Source: Bradyrhizobium daqingense (GTDB lineage: Bacteria > Pseudomonadota > Alphaproteobacteria > Rhizobiales > Xanthobacteraceae). From it: a stretch of DNA of 64,000 nt. How positions within the stretch are numbered: position 1 is the first letter of the stretch; every line of letters starts with the position of its first letter. The DNA is taken from NCBI RefSeq assembly GCF_021044685.1, contig NZ_CP088014.1, positions 5,690,001 to 5,754,000 of the forward strand, read 5' to 3'. Of the stretch, positions 40,695 through 49,545 are shown piece after piece. The notes under the pieces are model-generated. The model ran no database searches and was not told the origin of the DNA. It was given only the letters and a program-made list of their open reading frames with translations. Position numbers and translations under genes: made by a program.

Positions 40695-41213
40695 TCAGAG
40701 CCGATACAGGATCTGGTCGGTCCAGAACCGCTCGAGGCGGTGCAGCGACTTGTTGAGGGTCGCGAACTCCTCGCCGGAGATGCCGCCGACCTGCTCCACC
40801 GTCTTCACGTGCTTCTGGTAGAGCGCATCGACGATGCGACGGACTTCCTGGCCCTGCGGGGTCAGGCGGATGCGCACCGAGCGGCGATCAACACGCGAGC
40901 GCTGATGATCGAGGAAGCCGAGCTCGACGAGCTTCTTCAGATTGTAGGAGACGTTGGAGCCGAGATAGTAACCGCGCGTGCGCAGCTCGCCCGCGGTCAG
41001 CTCCTTGTCGCCGATGTTGTAGAGCAAGAGCGCCTGGACCGAGTTGATGTCCGCACGGCCGCGGCGATCGAATTCGTCCTTGATCACGTCGAGGAGCCGG
41101 CGATGCAGCCGCTCCACCAGAGTCAAAGCTTCCAGATAGAGCGACTGCACCGAACCCTGCTGGCCGGAGACGCGCTCTGCGGTATCTGCCGCAGTTGCGA
41201 CGGCTTTCATCAT
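40695..41213 (-). CDS. ldtR: LdtR-like MarR-family regulator
   Basis: The 172-aa winged-helix protein has the MarR core LTLVERLHRRLLDVIKDEF, DINSVQALLLYNIGDKELT, GYYLGSNVSYNLKKLVELGF and RSRVDRRSVRIRLTPQG. Its N-terminal region and the YYLGSNVSYNLKKL helix match the LdtR subgroup known in Liberibacter and Sinorhizobium, where it controls an L,D-transpeptidase and stress genes. The start has GGGGAAG upstream. Divergent low-GC DNA upstream suggests operators; none is assigned. Confidence 0.88.
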   Translation of the reverse strand: MMKAVATAADTAERVSGQQGSVQSLYLEALTLVERLHRRLLDVIKDEFDRRGRADINSVQALLLYNIGDKELTAGELRTRGYYLGSNVSYNLKKLVELGFLDHQRSRVDRRSVRIRLTPQGQEVRRIVDALYQKHVKTVEQVGGISGEEFATLNKSLHRLERFWTDQILYRL

Positions 41214-41576
41214 GACACTTCCCCTGTTGTCGTTTTTATCGACACTTATTCGACGAAACTTGTGTCCCGTCTGATAGGTGCAACTTAAGGGGCTCGTTTG
41301 AAGATCGGCTTAAATAAGAGAATAAAGAGATCATGAATTTAAGACAGTGAATTGCGGATTAAGCCTGTCTCACAAGGGCTTTTCGCAACCCTCTGTTGAC
41401 CTTCGCAAGGTCCTGTTCACCCTCCGTCCGCCCCCGTGTCGCATTCCAGAACAGCCCCGCCCCGTTTCGAAACGAGCGCGTAACGGCTGTGGCGGAACCG
41501 GCTGGTCAACGAAAACTTACCGCAAATTTTAGGCAACCAACGGTCAACCAAGCGCTCACAACTCCGCTCTCGTGTG

Positions 41577-41705
41577 CCGGACGAGCGAAGCGAAGATCAG
41601 GACCCAGAAGCCACAAACGAGATGGTGGAGAGATGGGCCCCGGCTCTGCAACGCATCACGCCGCAAGCGCGGCGCGCTGCATTGCGTCCGGGGCACGAGA
41701 ACATC
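41577..41705. repeat. dispersed intergenic repeat (copy 2)
   Basis: GACCCAGAAGCCAC, GGGCCCCGGCTCTGCA and TGCGTCCGGGGCACGAGA show the same layout as the copy at 31378-31504. It lies in a 510-nt gap (41214-41723) that otherwise holds only the regulator's upstream region and a short AT-rich part. Confidence 0.6.
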
Positions 41706-41723
41706 GCGCGTCGAAAAATGCTG

Positions 41724-42221
41724 CTACGGCGGCCGCTCTCGCGCAGCCATCCAGGCGAGCGCGAGATAGGCGGCGAGCATGAAGGCTTCGACACCGACCA
41801 CGATCAGGCTGCCGCCATAGATGCCGGGGAACATCAGCTCGATCACCGCCATCGACACCACGGTGGTCAGCCACACGACCGCGCCCCAGGGCGTTGCGAG
41901 CCACAGGCCCACGGCCGCAACGAGCTCGATCACGGCGAAGTAGACTGTCGCGGCCTGCCAGGCCATCGACTGGTTTTCGAACGCCTCATCTTCGCCACCG
42001 ACGAAGCCCGTCACCTGCGCCCAGTGATAGAGACCCTTCAGGATCGACAGCAGCGCCATCACCCGCAGGAACAGCACGAGCCGCCGCGTCCAGACGTTGT
42101 CGTCGGACTCGGAGCGCTCCGACGAGATCGCCGCCACCGACATCGCGCCGTCCCTGGCGCTGTCTCTGGCATTGTCCCTGGCGCCGTCGCGGGCCGCATC
42201 GCGGGTGGAAATTTCGGACAT
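41724..42221 (-). CDS. DUF6163-like membrane protein
   Basis: The N-terminal 30 residues contain RDxAR repeats (STRDAARDGARDNARDSARDG), then four membrane helices follow: FLRVMALLSILKGLYHWAQ, WQAATVYFAVIELVAAVGLW, WGAVVWLTTVVSMAVIEL and GGSLIVVGVEAFMLAAYLALA. The membrane part corresponds to a DUF6163-type family in Hyphomicrobiales. The repeats are basic-acidic and probably cytoplasmic. Function is unknown. It is transcribed divergently from hemB. Confidence 0.82.
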   Translation of the reverse strand: MSEISTRDAARDGARDNARDSARDGAMSVAAISSERSESDDNVWTRRLVLFLRVMALLSILKGLYHWAQVTGFVGGEDEAFENQSMAWQAATVYFAVIELVAAVGLWLATPWGAVVWLTTVVSMAVIELMFPGIYGGSLIVVGVEAFMLAAYLALAWMAARERPP

Positions 42222-42357
42222 GGCCTCTTCTGGCTGTTTCGCCCCGCAAAATCAATCGACTGCCCGATCAGCTCAATTCTGCCTTGCGGCAGGTCAAGCC
42301 GCGGTGACGGGAACCATGCGAGCTGGTATAAGAGTAATTCCAGCCGGAGGAAGAGTG

Positions 42358-43419
42358 ATGGCGATCAAATACGGACGTCCGATCGAACTGCGCGAGGTCG
42401 CGCGCCGGGAAGGCACGGCGGTGCCCCACGCCCTCGATCTGACCGTCCGTCCGCGCCGCAATCGCAAGGCCGAATGGGCCCGGCGGATGGTGCGCGAGAA
42501 CGTGCTCACCACCGATGATCTGATCTGGCCGCTGTTCCTGATCGACGGCACCAACAAGCGCGAGCAGGTCGCCTCGATGCCGGGCATCGACCGTCTCAGC
42601 GTCGACCAGGCCGTGCGCGAAGCCGAGCGCGCCATGAAGCTCACCATCCCCTGCCTCGCGCTGTTTCCCTACACCGACCCGTCCTTGCGCGACGAGGAAG
42701 GCTCGGAAGCCACCAACCCGAACAATCTGGTCTGCCAGGCGGTGCGTGCGATCAAGAAGGAATTTCCGGAGATCGGTATTCTCTGCGATGTCGCGCTCGA
42801 TCCCTTCACCAGCCACGGCCATGATGGCCTGATCTCGGACGGCAAGATCCTCAATGACGAGACGGTCGCCGTGCTGGTGCGTCAGGCGCTGGTGCAGGCC
42901 GAGGCCGGATGCGACATCATCGCGCCCTCCGACATGATGGACGGCCGCGTCGCCGCGATCCGCGAAGGCCTGGACCGCGCCGGCCTGCTCGACGTCCAGA
43001 TCATGGCCTATGCCGCCAAATACGCCTCCGCCTTCTACGGCCCGTTCCGCGACGCCATCGGCTCGGCCAAGACGCTCACGGGCGACAAGCGCACCTATCA
43101 GATGGATAGCGCCAACACCGACGAAGCCCTGCGCGAGGTCGAGCTCGACATCGCCGAGGGTGCCGACATGGTGATGGTGAAGCCGGGCATGCCGTATCTC
43201 GACGTGGTCCGCCGCGTGAAGGACACCTTTGCCATGCCGACCTTCGCCTACCAGGTCTCCGGCGAATACGCGATGATCGCCGCCGCCGCCAATAACGGCT
43301 GGCTCGACGGCGAGCGCGCCATGATGGAAAGCCTGCTCGCCTTCAAGCGCGCCGGCGCGGACGGCGTGCTCAGCTATTTCGCGCCGAAGGCCGCGGAGAA
43401 GCTGCGCAGCCAGGGGTAA
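42358..43419 (+). CDS. hemB: delta-aminolevulinic acid dehydratase (porphobilinogen synthase), Mg2+-type
   Basis: The 353-aa product starts at the ATG after GGAGGAAGAG. It contains the two Schiff-base lysines (GDKRTYQMD follows AAKYASAFYG; VMVKPGMPYLD) and the metal loop LCDVALDPFTSHGHDG, in which aspartates and alanine replace the zinc cysteines. This corresponds to the Mg2+-dependent enzyme known from Bradyrhizobium japonicum. It condenses two ALA to porphobilinogen in heme synthesis. In rhizobia its regulation involves Irr, but no operator is assigned here. Confidence 0.97.
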   Translation: MAIKYGRPIELREVARREGTAVPHALDLTVRPRRNRKAEWARRMVRENVLTTDDLIWPLFLIDGTNKREQVASMPGIDRLSVDQAVREAERAMKLTIPCLALFPYTDPSLRDEEGSEATNPNNLVCQAVRAIKKEFPEIGILCDVALDPFTSHGHDGLISDGKILNDETVAVLVRQALVQAEAGCDIIAPSDMMDGRVAAIREGLDRAGLLDVQIMAYAAKYASAFYGPFRDAIGSAKTLTGDKRTYQMDSANTDEALREVELDIAEGADMVMVKPGMPYLDVVRRVKDTFAMPTFAYQVSGEYAMIAAAANNGWLDGERAMMESLLAFKRAGADGVLSYFAPKAAEKLRSQG

Positions 43420-43423
43420 GGTG

Positions 43424-43515
43424 CCGTAGGGTGGGCAAAGGTGCTTTTGCGCCGTGCCCGCGATTGATCGCTATCACGACCGGATGGTGGGCACGCTTCG
43501 CCCACGCTACTGCGC
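43424..43515. repeat. palindromic intergenic repeat (GTAGGGTGGGCAAAG family)
   Basis: GTAGGGTGGGCAAAG with GGTGGGCACGCTTCGCCCAC forms a weak dyad often found between Bradyrhizobium genes. Confidence 0.6.
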
Positions 43516-43639
43516 TGCGTCGCCGCTTCCCGCCCCCGAATCGCCGGAATATTTCGGCTTGTTAATTCCGCTGCGCCCTTGGCAGGGGAAGAGCCTGTTC
43601 CCATGTCCTGCCTCGAGGGTTTTCCTCTGGAGGTGGACC

Positions 43640-44182
43640 ATGTCGTATGACTCGGGCAGTTCAGGCACCTGGCGCAATGACGGCGCGGTGCAGCCACACG
43701 CCTATGACCCCGACCTGCATCCGGAACTGTTCCGCGGCGTTGCGACGCGGCGGGCATTCGCCTTCCTGATCGATCTCGTCATCATCTCGGTGCCGGTGAT
43801 CCTCGGCTATGTCTTCATTTTCGTGTTCGGCGTGGTCACGCTCGGCTTCGGCTTTCTCCTGTTCGGGATCGCCTGGCCGGCCTCCGTGGTCTGGGCCATC
43901 GTCTATTACGGCGCCTGCATCGGTGGCCCTTCTTCCGCGACGGTGGGCATGCGTCTGATGGACTTGGAGCTGCGCACTTGGTACGGCGCGCCCGGCTATT
44001 TCGTGCTCGGCGCCACCCATGCGGTGCTGTTCTGGGTGACGATTTCGTTCCTGACGCCCTTCGTGGTGCTGGTTGGGCTGTTCAACGGCCGCCGTCGCCT
44101 GCTGCACGACTTCGTGCTGGGAACGCTCATCATCAACAATTCGGTTCGCCTGCCCGCGTCCCAGGCCGCAAGGACGTATTGA
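43640..44182 (+). CDS. RDD family membrane protein
   Basis: The ATG at 43640 follows CTGGAGG. The 180-aa protein has the RDD pattern: RRAFAFLIDLVIISVPVILGYVF (R-x10-D), FGIAWPASVVWAIVYYGAC and GGPSSATVGMRLMDLELRT. It has four membrane helices. RDD proteins occur next to many systems and are of unknown or transporter-like function. The next gene (leucyl/arginyltransferase) follows after 127 nt. Confidence 0.9.
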   Translation: MSYDSGSSGTWRNDGAVQPHAYDPDLHPELFRGVATRRAFAFLIDLVIISVPVILGYVFIFVFGVVTLGFGFLLFGIAWPASVVWAIVYYGACIGGPSSATVGMRLMDLELRTWYGAPGYFVLGATHAVLFWVTISFLTPFVVLVGLFNGRRRLLHDFVLGTLIINNSVRLPASQAARTY

Positions 44183-44309
44183 GAGCGCCCGCAACAACCT
44201 ATCAACCCGGACCTACTAAGCTGACTGATCTGATCTGCCGAGGAGGACAATTGACCGTGGGCTTCTGGAGCGCGATGCTGAACCACATTTCGGAGGCCCA
44301 CGACGTCCC

Positions 44310-45086
44310 TTGACCCAACACTCGCGCGACACCCCACAGTTTTACCTTACGGCGCCGTCCCCCTGCCCCTATCTACCGGGCCGGCATGAGCGCAAGGTGT
44401 TCACTCACCTCGTGGGGGAGCGCGCCGGTGATCTCAACGATCTCCTCACCCATGGCGGGTTCCGCCGCAGCCAATCGATCGCCTATCGGCCCGCCTGCGA
44501 CCAATGCCGCGCCTGCGTCTCAGTCCGGGTGGTCGCCAACGAGTTCCGGCCGTCCCGCAACTTCCGCAAGGTGATGGCGCGCAACGCCGACATTATTGGC
44601 GAGCAGCGCAGCGCGGTGCCGACGTCCGAGCAATACTCGGTGTTCCGCGCCTATCTCGACGCCCGCCATCGCCATGGCGGCATGGCCGACATGACCGTGC
44701 TCGACTACGCCATGATGGTCGAGGACAGCCACGTCGAGACCCGCATCATCGAGTACCGCAAGCGCGGCCCCGATAGCGGCATCACCGGCCGCGGCGAGGA
44801 GCTGATCGCAGTCGCGCTCACCGACGTGCTCAGCGACGGCCTGTCGATGGTCTATTCGTTCTTCGAGCCGAGCCAGGTCAGCCGCTCGATGGGCACCTTC
44901 ATGATCCTCGATCACATCGCCCGCGCGCGGCGGCAGGGCCTGCCTTACGTCTATCTCGGCTACTGGATCGAGGGCTCCAAGAAGATGGACTACAAGGCCC
45001 GCTTCCTGCCGCAGCAGCGCCTCGCACCCTCAGGCTGGCTGCGCATCGATGCAGAAGGTGATATGGCCTCCGAGCCGCAGGATTAG
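44310..45086 (+). CDS. bpt: arginyl/leucyl-tRNA-protein transferase (Bpt/Ate)
   Basis: The 258-aa protein shows the Bpt/Ate signatures CPYLPGRHERKVFTHL near residue 19, FRRSQSIAYRPACDQCRACVSVRV, VFRAYLDARHRHGGM and LPYVYLGYWIEGSKKMDYKA. It adds leucine to protein N termini beginning with Asp/Glu to mark them for ClpS/ClpAP (Bpt), as inferred for alphaproteobacteria. The start is a TTG with GGAGG about 12 nt upstream. Confidence 0.95.
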   Translation: MTQHSRDTPQFYLTAPSPCPYLPGRHERKVFTHLVGERAGDLNDLLTHGGFRRSQSIAYRPACDQCRACVSVRVVANEFRPSRNFRKVMARNADIIGEQRSAVPTSEQYSVFRAYLDARHRHGGMADMTVLDYAMMVEDSHVETRIIEYRKRGPDSGITGRGEELIAVALTDVLSDGLSMVYSFFEPSQVSRSMGTFMILDHIARARRQGLPYVYLGYWIEGSKKMDYKARFLPQQRLAPSGWLRIDAEGDMASEPQD

Positions 45087-45090
45087 CTCC

Positions 45091-45196
45091 CTGTCCTGCT
45101 CCGCGAAGGCGGGGCATCCAGTACGCCGCGGCGTCTCGACTCTATCACAGCGGGCTCTGGAATACTGGATCGCCCGGTTGAACCGGGCGATGACAG
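45091..45196. repeat. palindromic intergenic repeat (CAGTACGCC family)
   Basis: CATCCAGTACGCC and the distal TACTGGATCGCCCGG-TTGAA-CCGGGCGATGACA have the same architecture as the 34951 and 61252 copies. Confidence 0.7.
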
Positions 45197-45213
45197 CAAC
45201 ATCGCGGCGACAC

Positions 45214-46563
45214 TCACCCGAACAGCGTATCAGCCAGCAGCTTCACGTTCAAAATCACGATGACGCCTGCGACGATCCACGCGACCGCGGCGACCGACAC
45301 CGGGATTGCGAACTTGCCCATCTTTCGGCGGTCGGAGACGAAGCGAACCAGCGGGATGACGGCAAAGGGCAGCTGCATCGACAGCACGACCTGACTGAAG
45401 ACCAGGAGGTCCGCGGTGCCACGCTCGCCATAGATCGCGGTGACGATGATCACGGGAATGATGGCGATGCCGCGCGTGAGCAGGCGGCGCGCCCAGCTCG
45501 GCAGGCGCAGGTCGAGAAAACCTTCCATCACGATCTGGCCGGCGAGCGTCGCTGTTACCGTCGAGTTGAGGCCGGAAGCGAGCAGCGCCACTGCGAACAA
45601 GGTCGAGGCGATACCGAGGCCGAGTAGCGGCGACAGTAGCTCGAACGCCTGCTCGATCCCGGCCACGTCGGAATGGCCGCTCTTGTGGAAGGTGGCTGCC
45701 GCCACGACGAGGATCGCGGCGTTGATGAACAGCGCCAGCATCAGCGCGATGGTCGAGTCCGTCGTCGCCCACTTGATCGCCTCGCGCCGGCCGGCATCGT
45801 TACGCTCATAGGCGCGCGTCTGCACGATCGAGGAGTGGAGATAGAGATTGTGCGGCATCACGGTCGCGCCGATGATGCCGATCGCGATGTACAGCATCTC
45901 AGGGTTGGTGAAGATCTCGCTCTTCGGCACGAAGCCGTGCAACACTTCCGCCACCGGCGGGGCCGCAGCCACGATCTGCACCGCGAAGCAGACCGCGATC
46001 ACCACGAGCAGTGCGATGACGAAGGCCTCCAGGAAGCGGAAGCCACGGTTCATCAGGATCAGAAGCAGGAACGCATCGAGCGCGGCGAGCAATGCGCCGC
46101 CGATCAGGGGAATGCCGAACAGCAGCTTCAGCGCGATCGCGGTGCCGATCACCTCGGCGAGATCGCAAGCGATGATCGCCGCCTCGCAGGCGAGCCAGAG
46201 CAGGAAGTTCACCGGCGGCGAATAGGTCGCGCGGCAGGCCTGCGCGAGGTCGCGGTCGGTGACGATACCGAGCCGCGCCGCCAACGACTGCAGCAGGATC
46301 GCCATCAGGTTCGAGAGCAGGATGACCGCAAGCAGCGTGTAGCCGAACTTCGACCCACCGGCGAGATCGGTCGCCCAATTGCCGGGGTCCATGTAGCCGA
46401 CCGAGACGAGATAGCCGGGACCGACGAAGGCCAGCAGCCGTCGCGACCAATGGCCGGCGGCCGGGATTGCGACTGTGGAATTGACCTCGGCGAGGCTCTT
46501 GGTGGTGGGCGCGTCAGCGCGCCAGCCGGCGTCGGGGCTCATGTGGGGTGATCGGGCATCCAT
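45214..46563 (-). CDS. mntH: Mn2+/H+ symporter, canonical Nramp (MntH)
   Basis: The protein has the canonical TM1 motif VGYMDPGNWATDL and TM6 motif TVMPHNLYLHSSIV, so the metal-binding DPGN and MPH are intact and 11 helices are present. It imports Mn2+ (and Fe2+). The ATG at 46563 gives a 449-aa product beginning MDARSPHMSPD; an upstream start at 46614 would overlap the palindromes. A Mur-like operator lies 29-45 nt before the ATG. Confidence 0.95.
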   Translation of the reverse strand: MDARSPHMSPDAGWRADAPTTKSLAEVNSTVAIPAAGHWSRRLLAFVGPGYLVSVGYMDPGNWATDLAGGSKFGYTLLAVILLSNLMAILLQSLAARLGIVTDRDLAQACRATYSPPVNFLLWLACEAAIIACDLAEVIGTAIALKLLFGIPLIGGALLAALDAFLLLILMNRGFRFLEAFVIALLVVIAVCFAVQIVAAAPPVAEVLHGFVPKSEIFTNPEMLYIAIGIIGATVMPHNLYLHSSIVQTRAYERNDAGRREAIKWATTDSTIALMLALFINAAILVVAAATFHKSGHSDVAGIEQAFELLSPLLGLGIASTLFAVALLASGLNSTVTATLAGQIVMEGFLDLRLPSWARRLLTRGIAIIPVIIVTAIYGERGTADLLVFSQVVLSMQLPFAVIPLVRFVSDRRKMGKFAIPVSVAAVAWIVAGVIVILNVKLLADTLFG

Positions 46564-46591
46564 GCTGGCAGAATATCCAACTTCACCCTTA

Positions 46592-46608
46592 TTGCAACTC
46601 ATTTGCAA
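46592..46608 (-). promoter_or_regulatory. Mur-like operator of mntH
   Basis: Two TTGCAA palindromes, at 46592-46597 and 46603-46608, are separated by five bases (TTGCAA-ATGAG-TTGCAA on the minus strand). TGCAA-rich dyads are typical of Fur-family Mur/Fur sites in rhizobia, and mntH is a Mur target in Bradyrhizobium. Confidence 0.6.
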
Positions 46609-46733
46609 CTGCATCTGGCGGCTTTCGTTCCGAAGGCGGATCGCGCAGTCCCGTCCCTTGTCGGGAAGCGGGTGGGTTCGGTGGCCTCACAACGCGAACA
46701 TCTGCGCAAATTCGCTTTCGCAGGATATGAGCC

Positions 46734-47975
46734 ATGTCAACGCCGCGCCTCCCCGACACCTTCAACCGCCTCGCCTGGTCGAACCTCGCGGCGCAATCGG
46801 CCGAGCAGATCGCGCTCGCCGCAGCACCCATCGTCGCGGTGCTGACGCTTGGGGTCGCCGAAGGGCGCACCGGCCTGCTGCAGACCGCCCTCACCCTGCC
46901 CTTCATCCTGTTCGCTATTCCCGCCGGCGTGCTCGCCGACCGCATCTCCCGCCGCCGGCTGATGGCAGGCGCCGAGGCGTTGCGGGCCGCAGCGCTCGCC
47001 GCCATCGTCCTGCTGCTGGCGCTCGGTGCCCTCAACCTGCCGCTGTTGGCGCTGCTCGGCTTTGCGGCCGTGTGCGGCACCGTCGTCTACAGCGTCGCCG
47101 CGCCGGCGCTGGTGCCCTCGCTGGTGAGCCCGGACCTGTTGCCGGCCGCAAACGCCCGCATCGAGCTCGCGCGCACGGTTGCCTTTGCTAGCGGGCCCGC
47201 GCTTGGCGGCGCATTGGTGGGATGGTGGGGCGCAAGCCCGGCCTTCGGCTTTGCCGCCGCGCTGTCGGCGATCGCGGTGGTGCTGCTTTCCGGCATCTAC
47301 GAGCCATCCCGCGCGCCGGCACCGCGGCGCCACCCGTTCCAGGACATTCGCGAGGGCGCGGCCTTCGTGTTTCACCATCCGCTGCTGCGGCCGGTGTTCA
47401 TCACCCAGTTCATCTTCAACACCGGCTGGTTTCTGCAGATCGCGGTGTTCGTGCCCTATGCGGTGCGCCATCTCGGCCTGACCGCCGTAGGCGTCGGCAC
47501 CGTGCTGACGATGTACGGCGTCGGCATGGTGATCGGTGCACTACTCGCCACGCGCGTGATGCGGCGCGTCGCGTTCGGCACCGTCGTCGGCCTCGGCCCG
47601 GTCACCGGCTTCGTCGCCGCCCTGGTGATGGCGCTGACGGTGCTGGTGCCATCGCCCTGGCTTGCGTCCCTGAGCTTCTTCCTGCTCGGCGTCGGGCCAA
47701 TCCTGTGGGTGATCTCGACCACGACGCTGCGCCAGTCGGTGACCCCGCCGCGCCTGCTCGGCCGCGTTTCCGCTATCAACATCATGAGCTACGGCGCCCG
47801 CCCGCTCGGCTCGGCGCTGGGCGCGATCGTCGGCGGCCTCTGGAGCGCCGAAGCGTGCCTCTATCTGGCCGCCGCCGTGTTCGGCCTGCAGGCGCTAGTG
47901 ATCCTGCTGTCACCGGCCGTGTCGCTGGATCGGCAGCCCGACATGGTAGGGGACGAGGCGGCGGTGCGGTGCTGA
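46734..47975 (+). CDS. MFS transporter
   Basis: The 413-aa protein has about 12 membrane helices with the MFS pattern: FAIPAGVLADRISRRRLMAGAEALR (loop 2-3 motif A-like), the central basic loop near residue 195 (SRAPAPRRHPFQDI) and LGRVSAINIMSYGARPLGSALG near 345. The last resembles EntS/MFS_3 exporters. Substrate unknown. It is transcribed divergently from mntH; the 170-nt intergenic region holds the Mur-like site. Confidence 0.88.
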   Translation: MSTPRLPDTFNRLAWSNLAAQSAEQIALAAAPIVAVLTLGVAEGRTGLLQTALTLPFILFAIPAGVLADRISRRRLMAGAEALRAAALAAIVLLLALGALNLPLLALLGFAAVCGTVVYSVAAPALVPSLVSPDLLPAANARIELARTVAFASGPALGGALVGWWGASPAFGFAAALSAIAVVLLSGIYEPSRAPAPRRHPFQDIREGAAFVFHHPLLRPVFITQFIFNTGWFLQIAVFVPYAVRHLGLTAVGVGTVLTMYGVGMVIGALLATRVMRRVAFGTVVGLGPVTGFVAALVMALTVLVPSPWLASLSFFLLGVGPILWVISTTTLRQSVTPPRLLGRVSAINIMSYGARPLGSALGAIVGGLWSAEACLYLAAAVFGLQALVILLSPAVSLDRQPDMVGDEAAVRC

Positions 47976-47988
47976 AACATTTCCCCGG

Positions 47989-48109
47989 CGTCGTCCTGGC
48001 GAAAGCCAGGACCCATTACCCCAGGGACGAATTTGAGGCGAACCGGAAACCGCGAGTCTTCGCAAAACTGAGATCGTGGTTATGGGTCCTGGCTTTCGCC
48101 AGGACGACG
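47989..48109. repeat. 28-bp perfect inverted repeat
   Basis: Arms 47989-48016 (begin CGTCGTCCTGGCGAAAGCCA) and 48082-48109 are exact reverse complements over 28 bp, with a 65-nt spacer. Lying between convergent genes it may act as a terminator for both or be a repeat element. Confidence 0.85.
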
Positions 48110-48125
48110 CTGGGAGGTGGTCGGG

Positions 48126-49385
48126 CTATCCCGCCAGATACCGCTCGTAGCTGCCCGTCACGGGCTCGCTCGCATCGACATCGGGATCGAGCGTGTAGAG
48201 ATCCTGCGCGCGACCGATGCCGCGCAGCGCGTAGCGGCCGGTGGAGACGAGATAGCGACGCCCGGCGGCATCGAGACCCTTGTAGAATTCCGACGAGGTG
48301 AGGAGTTCGCGATCGACGGAGCGGCTCATCGAGGCGATGCGGCTGACCTCGTTGACGGTGGGGCCGACCACGGTGAAGTCGAGCCGGTCCTCGCTGCCGA
48401 TATTGCCGTAGAAGACCTCGCCGACATGCAGGCCGATATAGGCCGACGTAGTGGGACGGCCGGCGGCCGCCCGGCGCGCGTTCAGCGCCGCGACGTTCTT
48501 ACGGAACAGATGCTCGGCGCGGAGCGCAGCGCGCCGCGCCGCCGCCATGTCCTCGCCCCAGAACATCGCGAGCACGCCATCGCCGATCAGCTTCAGCACG
48601 TCGCCGCCGGCTTCGTGGATCGGGTCGATCACGGCCTGCGCATAGTCGTTGAGGAACGGGATGATCTCGTCGGGACCGATGCTCTCGCTGATCCCGGTCG
48701 AGCCGCGCAAATCCGAATACCACAGCACCGCATTGATGCGCTCGGTGACGCCGCGCGAGATGCGCCCGCGCAGGACCTGCTCGGAGGCATCGCGGCCGAG
48801 ATAGACGCGGCCGAGCGTGCGCGCGATGTCGACCTGCTGCGCCGATTTGATCGCAAGCCCCAGCACCGGCACGAGATCGCGCAGCGCTTCCAGCTCGGAT
48901 CCGGAGAAGCCGCTGTCGCGCCGTGTGGTCCAGCAGGAATACAGGCAGTCCATCAGGCCGAGCGCGCCGTTCTCGCCGAAGCGGTGCACGAAGGCGAGAT
49001 AGTGCTTGTGGCCCTTCTCGGCGAGCTCGCCGATCTGCGAGAAATCCAGCGACGGCGCGTCGGCGAGATCGATCACCATCTCGTCGTCGCCATTCTCGAG
49101 CATGTGGAAGAAAACCGAGCGGCGCCAGCTCTTGGCGGCGTCGCCGTCGGCGGTCGAGCCATATTCGAACGCATCGCTCTCGTTGCTGGCACGGTCGCTC
49201 CAGCGAAAGCCGCGGCCCTCATAGATCGGATGCAGCGTATCGATGACGACCAGCCCGCGCGACAGATCCAGCCCTTCGGCGCAGCAGCGCTCGCAGAAGC
49301 CGCGGAGCAGCTCGTTCTCAGGCAGGCCTGTCAGGCCCTGGCCGGTGATCCACTTCATCAGCGCAAGGCGCGAGGTCAATTGCAT
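48126..49385 (-). CDS. class III adenylate/guanylate cyclase with N-terminal sensor region
   Basis: The C-terminal half carries a class III cyclase: metal-binding Asp in YSDLRGSTGISE, second Asp in GDGVLAMFWG, DRLDFTVVGPTVNEVSRI with the VN...R transition-state residues. The N-terminal ~220 residues have no membrane helix and resemble the domain seen in many Bradyrhizobium cyclases (RGFCERCCAEGLDLSRGLVV). All catalytic residues are present. It makes cAMP or cGMP in response to an unidentified input. Confidence 0.92.
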   Translation of the reverse strand: MQLTSRLALMKWITGQGLTGLPENELLRGFCERCCAEGLDLSRGLVVIDTLHPIYEGRGFRWSDRASNESDAFEYGSTADGDAAKSWRRSVFFHMLENGDDEMVIDLADAPSLDFSQIGELAEKGHKHYLAFVHRFGENGALGLMDCLYSCWTTRRDSGFSGSELEALRDLVPVLGLAIKSAQQVDIARTLGRVYLGRDASEQVLRGRISRGVTERINAVLWYSDLRGSTGISESIGPDEIIPFLNDYAQAVIDPIHEAGGDVLKLIGDGVLAMFWGEDMAAARRAALRAEHLFRKNVAALNARRAAAGRPTTSAYIGLHVGEVFYGNIGSEDRLDFTVVGPTVNEVSRIASMSRSVDRELLTSSEFYKGLDAAGRRYLVSTGRYALRGIGRAQDLYTLDPDVDASEPVTGSYERYLAG

Positions 49386-49545
49386 ACGCCATTATGGCGT
49401 GCATTCGTGACGAACGAAAGGCCGCGCGCGGTCACAGGCAGGCTCGCGTCCGCGGCAGGTCGAATATGCCGCAGACGCGGTTGACGGGCTCGCCCCGCGA
49501 GCGGCAAATGCGCCCGATGACACAGAAGATCAGAAGCACGAGGAC

